A DNA stretch of 19,892 bases from an uncultured Lachnospiraceae bacterium (lineage in GTDB: Bacteria; Bacillota_A; Clostridia; Lachnospirales; Lachnospiraceae), in the NCBI GenBank assembly GCA_902801585.1, contig CADCIU010000051.1, positions 1 through 19,892 of the forward strand. The letters are read 5' to 3'. Position 1 is the stretch's first letter, and the number at the start of each line of letters is the position of its first letter. Positions 7,427-14,547 of the stretch are shown piece after piece. Under the pieces are notes generated by a model, which was given only the letters and a program-made list of their open reading frames with translations, was not told the DNA's origin and made no database searches. The translations under genes were made by a program, and so were the position numbers.

Positions 7427-8689
7427 ATGATCAACATTACGACAGGTAATTTAATGCATATCTATGGCAGTTTCGCAGAAAAAGTGGACTACACAGGAAG
7501 AGTGACAGTGAGAATGTACGATCCTGTTGATGCCGGAATCCTCGCCCGCGCACTGGATAAGACCCGGCAAAGATATCCCTATTTTTCGCTGCAGATCAGA
7601 AAAAACGAGAGCGAGTACTACTTTGAAGAAAACCCGCGGCCGGTCACTCTTCACAACACGAATGGCAGAATCCGTCTCAGCGCAGCCGAAACAAACTACC
7701 ACCTTTGGGCTGTCTGTTATTATGATGACTATATCCACTTGGACACCTTTCACGGTATGACCGACGGCATCGGCATGTACCACCTGCTCTCGACGCTGCT
7801 TTTTTACTACTGCAATGAACGATATGGCGTCGAAGACTCTTCAGGCATCCGTGTTTTGACAGATCCGGTATCACCGGAGGAGACCGCTGACCCGCAGGAT
7901 GCTCTTCCGGACGTGGATCTCTCCCAAGTTGAAGTATCGCCGTGGAAAGAAGCTTTTACTCTCGAAACGGACGGCGGGCTGACCCCTGCGGCGCCCACCC
8001 TCTGGGACGTAGTGATCCCGGAGGAAGCTTTTATGCGCTTCACGGAGGCGAACGACTCCAGCCCCGGCAACATGGTGTCGCTGCTCTTCGCGCGCGCGAT
8101 CGACGCGCTGTACCCCGCTGCGGATAAAGACATCATCAGCGCTTACGTGATCAACGCGCGCCCCATGCTCAATGCCCGCGAATCAAGCCAGAACTGCCTC
8201 GGGATGGCGCTCTTCGACTACGAAAAGCGGATCAAGGATAAACCTATGCCCGTCCAGTGTACGATATACCGTGGAAAAACATTCGTTCAAAGCGACCGTG
8301 ACATTGTGCGCAGCAGTGTTGCGATCTCGGCCAACCGCATGCGTCAGGTCGCGAAGTCTTCTCCCGGTCTGTCTGCCAAAAAAGAGAGCTTCGGAAAGAT
8401 GTTCAGTGCCGGCGAGGGATATATCAGCTTTCTGGTGAGCTACGTTGGGAAGTGGCCATACACAGTCCTTGGCAAATACATTAAGGAATTTTGGACACAT
8501 GCGCCGAACACTTTCAGCCTCATGGCAGAGATCGCGGCCGTGAACGGGAATTTCTTCATCTCCATCCAGCAGAGATTCCGGGAAGACTGTGTGCGAGAGG
8601 CTTTTCTCGATCAGCTCCGCGAAAACGGTATTCCCTGCGAAGTGCTGCGAGTCGTCGATTGCGACATCGCTTACATCACAGAGCCTTAA
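7427..8689 (+). CDS. Stand-alone condensation/alcohol-acetyltransferase-like protein
   Basis: The 420-residue protein has the chloramphenicol-acetyltransferase-like fold pattern of condensation domains: an N-terminal YDPVDAGILARALDKTRQRYPYF segment followed by the catalytic HxxxDG motif as HGMTDG (His109, Asp113, Gly114). His109 would be the general base in acyl transfer to an alcohol or amine. A second half begins near PTLWDVVIPEEAF and includes VSLLFARAIDALYP and YVINARPMLN, as in two-lobed acyltransferases. There is no carrier-protein or adenylation domain and no such gene beside it, so it is not part of a visible non-ribosomal synthetase. The ATG follows AAGGAG with an 8-base gap. It is a single-gene unit ended by the terminator at 8694-8727. 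The substrate is unknown. Confidence 0.78.
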   Translation: MINITTGNLMHIYGSFAEKVDYTGRVTVRMYDPVDAGILARALDKTRQRYPYFSLQIRKNESEYYFEENPRPVTLHNTNGRIRLSAAETNYHLWAVCYYDDYIHLDTFHGMTDGIGMYHLLSTLLFYYCNERYGVEDSSGIRVLTDPVSPEETADPQDALPDVDLSQVEVSPWKEAFTLETDGGLTPAAPTLWDVVIPEEAFMRFTEANDSSPGNMVSLLFARAIDALYPAADKDIISAYVINARPMLNARESSQNCLGMALFDYEKRIKDKPMPVQCTIYRGKTFVQSDRDIVRSSVAISANRMRQVAKSSPGLSAKKESFGKMFSAGEGYISFLVSYVGKWPYTVLGKYIKEFWTHAPNTFSLMAEIAAVNGNFFISIQQRFREDCVREAFLDQLRENGIPCEVLRVVDCDIAYITEP

Positions 8690-8693
8690 CCTG

Positions 8694-8727
8694 CACTCCC
8701 CGAGCCTCGGGCTCGGGGAGTGTTTTT
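8694..8727 (+). terminator. Palindrome family copy acting as a terminator
   Basis: A perfect 13-bp stem (CACTCCCCGAGCC against GGCTCGGGGAGTG) with the loop TCG is followed directly by five T. It begins 5 bases after the stop of the condensation-like gene. This is both the best-preserved family member and a complete Rho-independent terminator. Confidence 0.92.
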
Positions 8728-8731
8728 CGCC

Positions 8732-8756
8732 CTCGAGCCTCGGGCTCGCGGCTCGC
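8732..8756. repeat. Palindrome family copy
   Basis: CTCGAGCC, centre TCG, GGCTCGCGG, followed by a partial second GGCTCGC. It is placed 10 bases after the terminator copy and just past the stop of the convergent HD gene. Confidence 0.75.
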
Positions 8757-8764
8757 ATGGATCA

Positions 8765-9232
8765 TTAAACTATAAATCCAAATTCTTCACAAAGCTTTTC
8801 GAATCGCGGCTTCTCTTTCGTTTTCACTTCTTTGGTCGGGTCACCTAATGAATGATGAATGACATCCGCATCCTTGAGCACTTCATCCATCGCGCTGTCC
8901 ACGTCCGCTTTACTGTCATGGTGATACACGGCCGAGCAGATCACATCTATCTCTTCCTTCGTCACAATATCCATCTCTGTCAGAATATCTCTCGCCAGAT
9001 CTGCTCCCTTATGCGCATGGTCCTCATAAGACCCGCTCTTATAGGCATAAACATCATGGAGCAGTCCTGCCATAGCAGCGAGTTCAGCGTTCTCCCCGCG
9101 CTTTTTGGCAATCATGACTGCTGCCAGCGAGACACCGTGCAAATGCGCGATCGCTCCGGCACGTTTGTTCTGATCCGGCATCTCCTCCAGAATACTGTGG
9201 ACCTTCTTTTGCAGTTCTTTGACCCTGCTCAT
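8765..9232 (-). CDS. Small HD-domain phosphohydrolase
   Basis: The 155-residue soluble protein carries the HD metal-binding pattern: His32 in HLHGVS, His59-Asp60 in LLHD, HAHKG near 72-76, His104-His105 in YHHD, and Asp121 in DADV. HD proteins of this kind hydrolyse phosphoesters, often nucleotides, in the cytoplasm; nothing here identifies the substrate. The length fits the small stand-alone HD proteins related to the YfbR/YqeK type. The ATG follows AAAGGAG with a spacing of 6. It lies 92 bases downstream of the anchored protein gene at 9325-9822 on the same strand, with palindrome copies between, so it is probably the second gene of that unit. Confidence 0.85.
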   Translation of the reverse strand: MSRVKELQKKVHSILEEMPDQNKRAGAIAHLHGVSLAAVMIAKKRGENAELAAMAGLLHDVYAYKSGSYEDHAHKGADLARDILTEMDIVTKEEIDVICSAVYHHDSKADVDSAMDEVLKDADVIHHSLGDPTKEVKTKEKPRFEKLCEEFGFIV

Positions 9233-9291
9233 ATTCCTCTCCTTTCTGTTACGTGTATTCCTCCGGTTTTGGGCTCTGACGCAATATCGCT

Positions 9292-9312
9292 CCTCCGGCC
9301 TCGGGCTCGGAA
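9292..9312. repeat. Palindrome family copy, partly decayed
   Basis: CCTCCGGCC, TC, GGGCTCGG: the A of CGAGCC has become G. A more degenerate relative (CCGGTTTTGGGCTC) lies at 9263-9276. Both are between the two minus-strand genes. Confidence 0.6.
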
Positions 9313-9324
9313 AAATGCGGGCAG

Positions 9325-9822
9325 CTATCCATTCAGTTTTTTCAGCGCCTTCTTCCCATCAATTACGACCGTTATATACGTCGGCGTTCTGCCCACGAAA
9401 TCATCGGGGTACTTAGCTTCGATCATTTCTTTGGTCTTTGCCAAAACAGCGCCCAGTTCAACTTCCGAAAGCTCATTTTCAACTTCCACCGGAAACTGAT
9501 AGAAGAATTTGCCCTTGATCTCAATGACTTCCATTCCCAGTTCTGCCGCAGCATCTCTTTGCGCGCCTTTATCATCAAGAATACGCACAGCGAGCGCTTT
9601 GGGATGATCCCGCAGGCTCCCTTTGTGATTCTCCTGCGCCTTTCCGATCACAAAAGCATTTGCCTTTAACTCACCATGATGTTCCCTAAGGGTCTTGTAG
9701 CGAACAAGCAGTGCTTTGATCACTTTGTCCTGAGATCCTTCCTGTACTTTATTTTTGATCATCTGCTGTCTGACAGCGACAGCACAGAAGAAAACCATAA
9801 GTATGAGTATTGCAAATGCCAT
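9325..9822 (-). CDS. Membrane-anchored protein of unknown function
   Basis: I do not recognise this protein of about 165 residues. An N-terminal hydrophobic helix (about residues 2-17, MAFAILILMVFFCAVAV) anchors a mixed alpha/beta domain. That domain includes VRYKTLREHHGELKANAFVIGKA, an AVRILDDKGAQRDAAAELGMEVIEIKG segment and a C-terminal TYITVVIDGKKALKKLNG strand. It has no cysteines beyond the helix and no recognised catalytic motif. I prefer the ATG at 9822, because AAAGGA lies 9 bases upstream; the ATG at 9828 is only 3 bases from it. It is divergent from the DUF218 gene and leads a probable unit with the HD gene. Confidence 0.6.
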   Translation of the reverse strand: MAFAILILMVFFCAVAVRQQMIKNKVQEGSQDKVIKALLVRYKTLREHHGELKANAFVIGKAQENHKGSLRDHPKALAVRILDDKGAQRDAAAELGMEVIEIKGKFFYQFPVEVENELSEVELGAVLAKTKEMIEAKYPDDFVGRTPTYITVVIDGKKALKKLNG

Positions 9823-9850
9823 TGTCATATTTCCTTTCTTGAATCCGCAT

Positions 9851-9872
9851 CACTCCGGCCGGGGCTCGAGTG
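9851..9872. repeat. Palindrome family copy in a divergent promoter region
   Basis: CACTCCGGCC, GG, GGCTCGAGTG pair with one mismatch and one wobble. The CACT...AGTG flanks match those of the copy at 8694-8722. It lies 6 bases upstream of the -35 box of the DUF218 gene. Confidence 0.65.
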
Positions 9873-9877
9873 ATGAT

Positions 9878-9906
9878 TTGACGCAGCCGGAACATCATGC
9901 TACGAT
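9878..9906 (+). promoter_or_regulatory. Promoter of the DUF218 gene
   Basis: TTGACG (9878-9883), a 17-base spacer, and TACGAT (9901-9906) preceded by TGC, an extended -10. The predicted start is near 9913, just before the ribosome site GGAGGTG at 9922. Confidence 0.7.
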
Positions 9907-9933
9907 TTAGCAAGTTCATTGGAGGTGTTCGTG

Positions 9934-10680
9934 ATGACTTTACCTGTAATTGTTCTTTTCCTGATCGGAGTACTCTGCGTCCTGTATGGGATCATGGTCT
10001 TCCTGATTCGAAGCGGAACAATGTTCTTCGCCGTCTGGCTTTTATTGGGCGGCTTTTTGCTGCTTTGGGGTCTTTTTGTGCAAATTCACTTTTTTGACAG
10101 AATCCCCAAATCACTGCGCGTCTTTTTAATCTCCGCAATGCTCGTTTCCGCACTCATTTTTCTGCTGTGCGAGGGATTCGCGCTGCGAGGCTTCGGCAGC
10201 CGTGCGCCGGCAGATGTCGATTATTTGATCGTGCTGGGCGCGCAAGTCCGCGAAAGCGGACCGAGCGTCGTTCTCAAATACCGGCTCGACGCAGCAGCCG
10301 ACTATCTGCGCACCAACGAGTCCACCCTATGCATCGTAACGGGAGGCCAAGGCGCCAACGAGCCGGTCCCGGAAGGCACGGCTATGAAGCAGTACCTGAC
10401 GGAATGCGGAATTGACGAATCACGGATTATTGTAGAAGATCAGGCATGCAACACCGTTCAAAATATTCAGTTCAGCATGCAGCTGCTCCCTTCGCCGGAT
10501 GCCTCCGTGGCGCTGGTCACGAATAATTTCCATGTGTCGCGCGCACTCGCTCTTGCCAAAAAACAGGGACTTGTTAACTCGTCTGCCGTTTCTGCCCCCT
10601 CAGATCCTCTATTTCTGCCCAACAATATGTTCCGGGAGTTCTTCGGCCTGGTCAAGGATTTTACGGCAGGAAATCTATGA
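9934..10680 (+). CDS. DUF218 (SanA/YdcF-like) membrane protein
   Basis: The 248-residue protein has three N-terminal membrane helices (about 4-25, 30-50 and 62-82) followed by a DUF218 domain (about 95-245). The domain shows the family landmarks DYLIVLGAQV (96-105), VTGGQG (135-140), EGTAMKQYL (147-155), the ACNTVQNIQFS segment (171-181) and VTNNFHVSRA. DUF218 proteins such as SanA and YdcF are linked to envelope integrity, and the biochemical reaction is not settled. The start is the ATG with GGAGGTG 7 bases upstream; an in-frame TTG at 9919 overlaps that ribosome site and is rejected. It is a single-gene unit with its own promoter, followed by two palindrome copies. Confidence 0.9.
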   Translation: MTLPVIVLFLIGVLCVLYGIMVFLIRSGTMFFAVWLLLGGFLLLWGLFVQIHFFDRIPKSLRVFLISAMLVSALIFLLCEGFALRGFGSRAPADVDYLIVLGAQVRESGPSVVLKYRLDAAADYLRTNESTLCIVTGGQGANEPVPEGTAMKQYLTECGIDESRIIVEDQACNTVQNIQFSMQLLPSPDASVALVTNNFHVSRALALAKKQGLVNSSAVSAPSDPLFLPNNMFREFFGLVKDFTAGNL

Positions 10681-10687
10681 ATACGTC

Positions 10688-10713
10688 CTCGGGCCCGAGC
10701 TTCGGGCCTTGAG
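10688..10713. repeat. Palindrome family copy, expanded variant
   Basis: CTCGGGCCCGAGC, TTC, GGGCCTTGAG. The left arm is itself a 12-bp palindrome. It begins 8 bases after the DUF218 stop codon. Confidence 0.65.
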
Positions 10714-10723
10714 TGTGCCGGTC

Positions 10724-10748
10724 GTTCCCCGAGCCCCAGGCTCGGGGA
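10724..10748. repeat. Palindrome family copy between convergent genes
   Basis: TCCCCGAGCC and GGCTCGGGGA form a perfect 10-bp stem with loop CCA, and the TTCCCC left flank is intact. It sits between convergent genes, so it may stop transcription from either side, although no long T-run follows. Confidence 0.8.
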
Positions 10749-10766
10749 TTATGCTCAGGAATTAGT

Positions 10767-11717
10767 TCAGAACACACCCAGCATCAGCCTCTGCAGCTCC
10801 TTATAATAAGGTGTCAGAGAAACACTTCCGTGATAGTTTCTCTGCCTCCTGCCTCGAAGTCTGATTTTCAGTTCCCACCGCGGTCCATCCGGAACAAAGC
10901 GGTTGTCATACCCTTTCCTCCACTCGTGAAGATAGAGCTGCGTGTACAGGGTGTCCAGAATACTATCCCACTCTTCGCGTGAAATCATCTTCTGGTCACC
11001 TGGCTCCTTGGGCTCCTGACTTGAACTCTCGAGCCCGAGGTTCAGAGAATCCGTTTTTTCAGTCACTCGAACCTCGGCTCCACTGTCATTCCGTTTGATC
11101 TCAATCTTTATATAACTGCCAAAGACTTCCCTCAAGACAAGCTCAACTGCCGCCACTTCTTCGCGATAGTCTTTCGCTGTTTTCTGATCCCGGGAAATGA
11201 TCAGCGGCGGTGCACCAAATCGTTTGCCGCAGTCTGCACATTGTCTCGACGCCCTGACTTCCACCGGATTTCCGCCAACTTGGACAATGGTTTCCGCTCC
11301 GGCAGCATTAGAACTAAGCCGTATCATTCCGGCTTTGATTCTTCTGCTCAGTTCCTCCGACCTGTGTCGAAATTCCGTGCACTGCGCGGGGTCTCCGTTA
11401 ATCAATCGAGCAGTATTTTGACTGCCGCAGCGAGGGCATTTTACAGACGCAAACGAATTATAGACCGCGAACTCCCGCTCATCCGCCGGCTGTATGTCAT
11501 TCTCCGGCGATGTTTTCCAGTCGAGAACTATGCCGCAGGCGCCCGCCGACTTCTCTAATTCGCGGCAAAGATCCGGCATCTGACCCTCATCAAGTCCTTC
11601 CGGGACTCCGCCCAGCTCTGTCAAAAGACTGCTCACCGTCGTGACTGTCCCGTTCTCACATTCCCGCAGCTCGTTGATCAATTTTGACAACAATAACTGA
11701 CATCCTCTAATGCTCAC
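10767..11717 (-). CDS. Zinc-ribbon protein of unknown function
   Basis: The 316-residue protein has three parts. Residues 1-85 are helical with no motif I recognise. Residues 90-170 form a zinc ribbon with CPRCG (Cys94, Cys97) and CADCG (Cys160, Cys163), separated by a long helical insert. Residues 175-316 form a basic C-terminal domain ending in a WELKIRLRGRRQRNYHG strand-rich stretch. The linker at about 213-232 contains two decayed palindrome copies. The start is probably GTG at 11717, 11 bases after GAGAGGG; a TTG at residue 9 with AGAGGA upstream is an alternative. It starts 8 bases after the MaoC-like gene stops, so translation is likely coupled. Nucleic-acid or protein binding is plausible from the zinc ribbon only. 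Confidence 0.65.
   Translation of the reverse strand: MSIRGCQLLLSKLINELRECENGTVTTVSSLLTELGGVPEGLDEGQMPDLCRELEKSAGACGIVLDWKTSPENDIQPADEREFAVYNSFASVKCPRCGSQNTARLINGDPAQCTEFRHRSEELSRRIKAGMIRLSSNAAGAETIVQVGGNPVEVRASRQCADCGKRFGAPPLIISRDQKTAKDYREEVAAVELVLREVFGSYIKIEIKRNDSGAEVRVTEKTDSLNLGLESSSQEPKEPGDQKMISREEWDSILDTLYTQLYLHEWRKGYDNRFVPDGPRWELKIRLRGRRQRNYHGSVSLTPYYKELQRLMLGVF
11026..11047. repeat. Decayed palindrome copy inside the zinc-ribbon gene
   Basis: CTCTCGAGCC, CGA, GGTTCAGAG. It keeps the frame and encodes LNLGLES-like residues near position 225-231, in the linker before the C-terminal domain. Confidence 0.6.
11064..11081. repeat. Second decayed palindrome copy inside the zinc-ribbon gene
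   Basis: CACTCGAACC, TC, GGCTCC. It is 17 bases from the previous copy and resembles the family member at 17728-17749. It encodes GAEVRV near residue 213-218. Confidence 0.45.
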
Positions 11718-11725
11718 CGCGCTGT

Positions 11726-12181
11726 TTACCCTCTCTCCCTGCGCGGGACCAGCAAACGGTCCTGCATGTAGACCAGCGGCTTTCCGTCCTGATTTTTGAT
11801 GTATACCTCAAACAAAAGCATGCCGAATTTCTCATCGCGCACTTCTTTTTCTTTCACCGTATACTCGAAAAACACCGTGTCACCACTGAAAGCATTGCCG
11901 ATAAAACGGACCTTGTCATAACCGTAATGAGGCGCAAATGCATCTGCCGGAGACACTTCTTCGCCAAAAAATCCATCTGCGAGTGTGAGCAGCATGGTTC
12001 CCATCACAAGCAAGTCGGGGCGGCCGAACTCTTTCAGACAGGCTTCCTCATCCATGTGGAACGGCTGATCCTGGCCTGTCATTTTGCAGATTGTCCTCAC
12101 CTCATCCGGCAGGATCTTTCTCCCGGCTGACTGATATGTGTGCCCCAGTTCGTAGTCTTCAAATAATCGATTAGTAACCAT
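11726..12181 (-). CDS. MaoC-like hotdog-fold acyl dehydratase
   Basis: The 151-residue protein has the MaoC/R-hydratase layout. GQDQPFHMDEEACLKEFGRPDLLVMGTMLLTLADG (about 36-70) carries the hydratase-like helix with the D-x-x-P-x-H pattern. It is followed by VRFIGNAFSGDTVFFEYTVKEKEVRD and a final LVYMQDRLLVPRR strand. Such proteins hydrate or dehydrate enoyl-CoA or enoyl-ACP substrates in the cytoplasm. The Asp-His pair needed for catalysis is plausibly Asp38 and His42, but the actual substrate cannot be read. The ATG follows AAAGGAG with a short gap. It lies between the helicase gene (41 bases upstream, with a palindrome) and the zinc-ribbon gene (8 bases downstream). Nothing links it functionally to either. 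Confidence 0.82.
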   Translation of the reverse strand: MVTNRLFEDYELGHTYQSAGRKILPDEVRTICKMTGQDQPFHMDEEACLKEFGRPDLLVMGTMLLTLADGFFGEEVSPADAFAPHYGYDKVRFIGNAFSGDTVFFEYTVKEKEVRDEKFGMLLFEVYIKNQDGKPLVYMQDRLLVPRRERG

Positions 12182-12198
12182 ATTGCTCCTTTCCGGTC

Positions 12199-12222
12199 TT
12201 CCCCGAGCCTCGGGCGCGCGCC
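12199..12222. repeat. Palindrome family copy between helicase and MaoC-like gene
   Basis: TTCCCCGAGCC, TCG, GGCGCGCGCCC. The left half is intact; the right half has changed to a GC-rich self-complementary stretch. It begins 17 bases before the MaoC-like start codon and abuts the helicase stop codon. Confidence 0.65.
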
Positions 12223-14433
12223 CTACGCCTCTGTAAGCAGTTTCTTTTTATAAAGGACCCTCAGTGAGAATGTCCTCATTTTGTCATCAAAAAGGATATT
12301 GACCCTGCCGCTGCCGATTTTAGTGATCACACCTTCTCCATATTTGGCATGCCGGACAGCCAGTCCTTCACCCAACCCCAGCACAAAACGGAAGTATCCA
12401 TCGTCATCAAAAGAGGAATCCCTCTCTTCTTTGTCATCTGCTGTTCTCACCGGCACATTCTTTACTTTGGCCCGCGCAGTCACGCTTCCCCGGGTTTTCG
12501 TCTGCTCCCTGAGCCCGAGGCTCGAGTGCTTCATCAGCTCTTCCGCAAACAGTGAATCCTCCCCTGTTCCAAACAGATGCAGCCGGTTCCTGGCTCTGGT
12601 TATGCCGACATAGAAGAGCCTTCTCTCCTCTTCGAGTGTCTCCTGCTCCTCCCGCGACATTTTCCTGAGCTGCGCCGGGACCTTCTCCGGAAAGATCCCG
12701 TCCATCACATCCATCAAATAAACTGTATCATATTCCAGCCCTTTGCTGGAATGAATCGTCGAAATAATAAAGGGACAGTCAGAATTCGTCTCCTTCTCCT
12801 CGAAAATCCTCTTTAAAAAGCCGATCCGATCAAGCAGCGCCCCTGCCGTCTCTTCCCGCGCGCCGATGGTCCTGAGCAGCCAAACCTTGCCGTCGCCGAT
12901 CCCCGCGTTCTGCAGATAATCGCCGTATCCCATGTATTTGATGATCCTGTCGATCGCCTTGTCGCCGCGCTCCCGCCGCATGTTCTTCAGGTGCGTGCGG
13001 ATCGAACGCAGATTGCGCAGTGTTTTGGCCGATAATCCTGTGTCATAATATCGTCCTCCCGCACTGATCTTCTCAGCAGCCTCGAAGACGGACAGGGCTT
13101 TTTCCCTGCTCAGGTCACAGATCGCCTGTGCGTCCTGCTTGCTCAGATAAATCCCCATTTTATAGTAGATCTGCCAAAAGCTCTCGTAATCCCGTGGGTC
13201 CCGGCTGAGCCTGAGATAGCAGCAGAGATCCTGCACCGTGCGGTGTGTGAAAAAACCGATCTCTTTATTCTTGATCCGATACGGTGTGCCCTCTCTCTCA
13301 AGGAGGTCCACAAGCGGAACCGCGCTCTCATTATTGCGCATCAGAACTGCTGTCTGCGTCCGGCAGTCAGCTGCCACTTTGGCGAGATATGTATACTGCG
13401 CCCGCCTGTTCCCGAGTGGGATATACCTCACCGTTTCTGCCGCCGGATGCTCCCCGCCGGGCATCTGCGTTCCCGACTGCACATCGCTTCCACACACCAT
13501 GTGCTTCTCGTGGCGCAATTGATTAGAGCGAATAAACTCGTCCGCGATCGAAACGATCTCTTTCCGCGAGCGGAAATTCTCTTCCATGAGCAGTATTTTG
13601 GCGCCTTTGTGGGACTTGTCAAATTCCAGAAGCGCCTGCGGATACGCCGCCCGGAACCCGTAAATGCTCTGGTCCTCATCGCCCACCATGAACAGATTTC
13701 CTGACGAGAGCAGCTCTATGACGGCGTGCTGGATCCTTGACGTGTCCTGTGCCTCGTCGACGCAGATGAAGCGGTACCGGTTCTGGAAGGCGCTGCGCAC
13801 CTGCTCGGACTTTTTCAAGATCGTGCACGCATACACCATCTGATCATCATAGTCCATCAGCCGATGCTCACGGAGCCACTTATTATATCGGCGATAGATC
13901 TCAGAGAAACGGATGCCCATCGCCTTGTCTGTTTTGGCGATCTCCGCTTCGGACAGCATCATGTTCTTGCAGTACGTGATCTGCATGCGGACCTCGCGCA
14001 GGTCCCACTCACCCGGCCAGGTGTCCTCTGTCTCAAAGTAGATTCTCGACAAAGCGCCCGCCGCTTCTGCCTCGTTGGTCACAAGGTCAAAAGCCTTGCG
14101 CCCGATCATTCTGCTGTAATAAGCGATGATCTTGGCACAGATCCCGTTGATCGTCCGAAATTCAAGCCGCTCTGCAGCCTCCGCCCCAAACAGAGCCGCA
14201 AACCGGTGCTTCATGTCGCGTGTCGCTGCAACTGTATATGTTATGGTCAGAATGTTCTCCGGTGCCACGCCCTGACCGTAGATCAGATATCCCAGGCGTG
14301 CCACAAGGACAGTCGTTTTCCCGCTTCCCGGCACAGCCAGCAGCATGACCGGCCCCTCTGCGGTGCGGACAGCTTCCTGCTGCTGCCGTGTGAGCGCGAT
14401 CGGAAAACGGCGCATAAACTCCTCAAATTGCAA
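12223..14433 (-). CDS. UvrD/Rep-family superfamily 1 DNA helicase
   Basis: An ATP-dependent 3'-5' DNA translocase of the UvrD/PcrA type, 736 residues. Motifs seen in order are the Q-motif LTRQQQEAV (14-22), Walker A AVPGSGKTT (33-41), motif Ia ILTITYTVAA, motif II VDEAQDTS (225-232), motif III GDEDQSIYGFR (251-261), motif IV ENFRSR (285-290), motif V TIHSSKGLEYDTVYL, and motif VI EERRLFYVGITRARNRLHL. The C-terminus ends in a KYGEGVITKI-type Tudor-like domain as in PcrA. A palindrome copy sits in frame at residues 636-643, between motif VI and that domain. The start is TTG, with AAGGAG 6 bases upstream; the ATG at residue 7 is too close to its purine run. It is somewhat shorter than housekeeping PcrA, so it is probably a second paralogue. 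Confidence 0.93.
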   Translation of the reverse strand: MQFEEFMRRFPIALTRQQQEAVRTAEGPVMLLAVPGSGKTTVLVARLGYLIYGQGVAPENILTITYTVAATRDMKHRFAALFGAEAAERLEFRTINGICAKIIAYYSRMIGRKAFDLVTNEAEAAGALSRIYFETEDTWPGEWDLREVRMQITYCKNMMLSEAEIAKTDKAMGIRFSEIYRRYNKWLREHRLMDYDDQMVYACTILKKSEQVRSAFQNRYRFICVDEAQDTSRIQHAVIELLSSGNLFMVGDEDQSIYGFRAAYPQALLEFDKSHKGAKILLMEENFRSRKEIVSIADEFIRSNQLRHEKHMVCGSDVQSGTQMPGGEHPAAETVRYIPLGNRRAQYTYLAKVAADCRTQTAVLMRNNESAVPLVDLLEREGTPYRIKNKEIGFFTHRTVQDLCCYLRLSRDPRDYESFWQIYYKMGIYLSKQDAQAICDLSREKALSVFEAAEKISAGGRYYDTGLSAKTLRNLRSIRTHLKNMRRERGDKAIDRIIKYMGYGDYLQNAGIGDGKVWLLRTIGAREETAGALLDRIGFLKRIFEEKETNSDCPFIISTIHSSKGLEYDTVYLMDVMDGIFPEKVPAQLRKMSREEQETLEEERRLFYVGITRARNRLHLFGTGEDSLFAEELMKHSSLGLREQTKTRGSVTARAKVKNVPVRTADDKEERDSSFDDDGYFRFVLGLGEGLAVRHAKYGEGVITKIGSGRVNILFDDKMRTFSLRVLYKKKLLTEA
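12505..12528. repeat. Palindrome family copy inside the helicase gene
   Basis: CTCCCTGAGCC, centre CGA, GGCTCGAGTG, in frame. It encodes SSLGLREQ in the linker after helicase motif VI. The stem is intact except near its ends. Confidence 0.8.
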
Positions 14434-14447
14434 TATACTCTCCTTCT

Positions 14448-14467
14448 CTCAAGCCTCGGGCTCGGGG
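14448..14467. repeat. Palindrome family copy in the helicase leader
   Basis: CTCAAGCC, TCG, GGCTCGGGG. It ends directly beside the helicase ribosome site (AAGGAG), so a folded hairpin would crowd the translation start. Confidence 0.7.
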
Positions 14468-14485
14468 CACAAAAGACTCGCAATT

Positions 14486-14494
14486 ATTGTAACA
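14486..14494 (-). promoter_or_regulatory. Possible extended -10 promoter of the helicase unit
   Basis: On the minus strand TGTTACAAT (TGN plus TACAAT) lies about 45 bases upstream of the helicase start, immediately after the terminator T-run. No good -35 is visible. Confidence 0.4.
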
Positions 14495-14495
14495 C

Positions 14496-14524
14496 AAAAA
14501 AATGCCCGATCATTCGGGCATTTT
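14496..14524 (-). terminator. Terminator of the trigger-factor-like gene
   Basis: AAAATGCCCGA and TCGGGCATTTT form an 11-bp stem with a 4-nt loop. On the minus strand seven T end the structure. It lies 24 bases past the stop of the foldase gene and is symmetric enough to work in both directions. Confidence 0.9.
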
Positions 14525-14547
14525 CATCAATGTAATTAACTGATCCG

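Noticed and set aside
7427..8689. Non-ribosomal peptide synthetase cluster
   Set aside because: Only one condensation-fold protein is present, with no adenylation, carrier or thioesterase gene in the neighbourhood.
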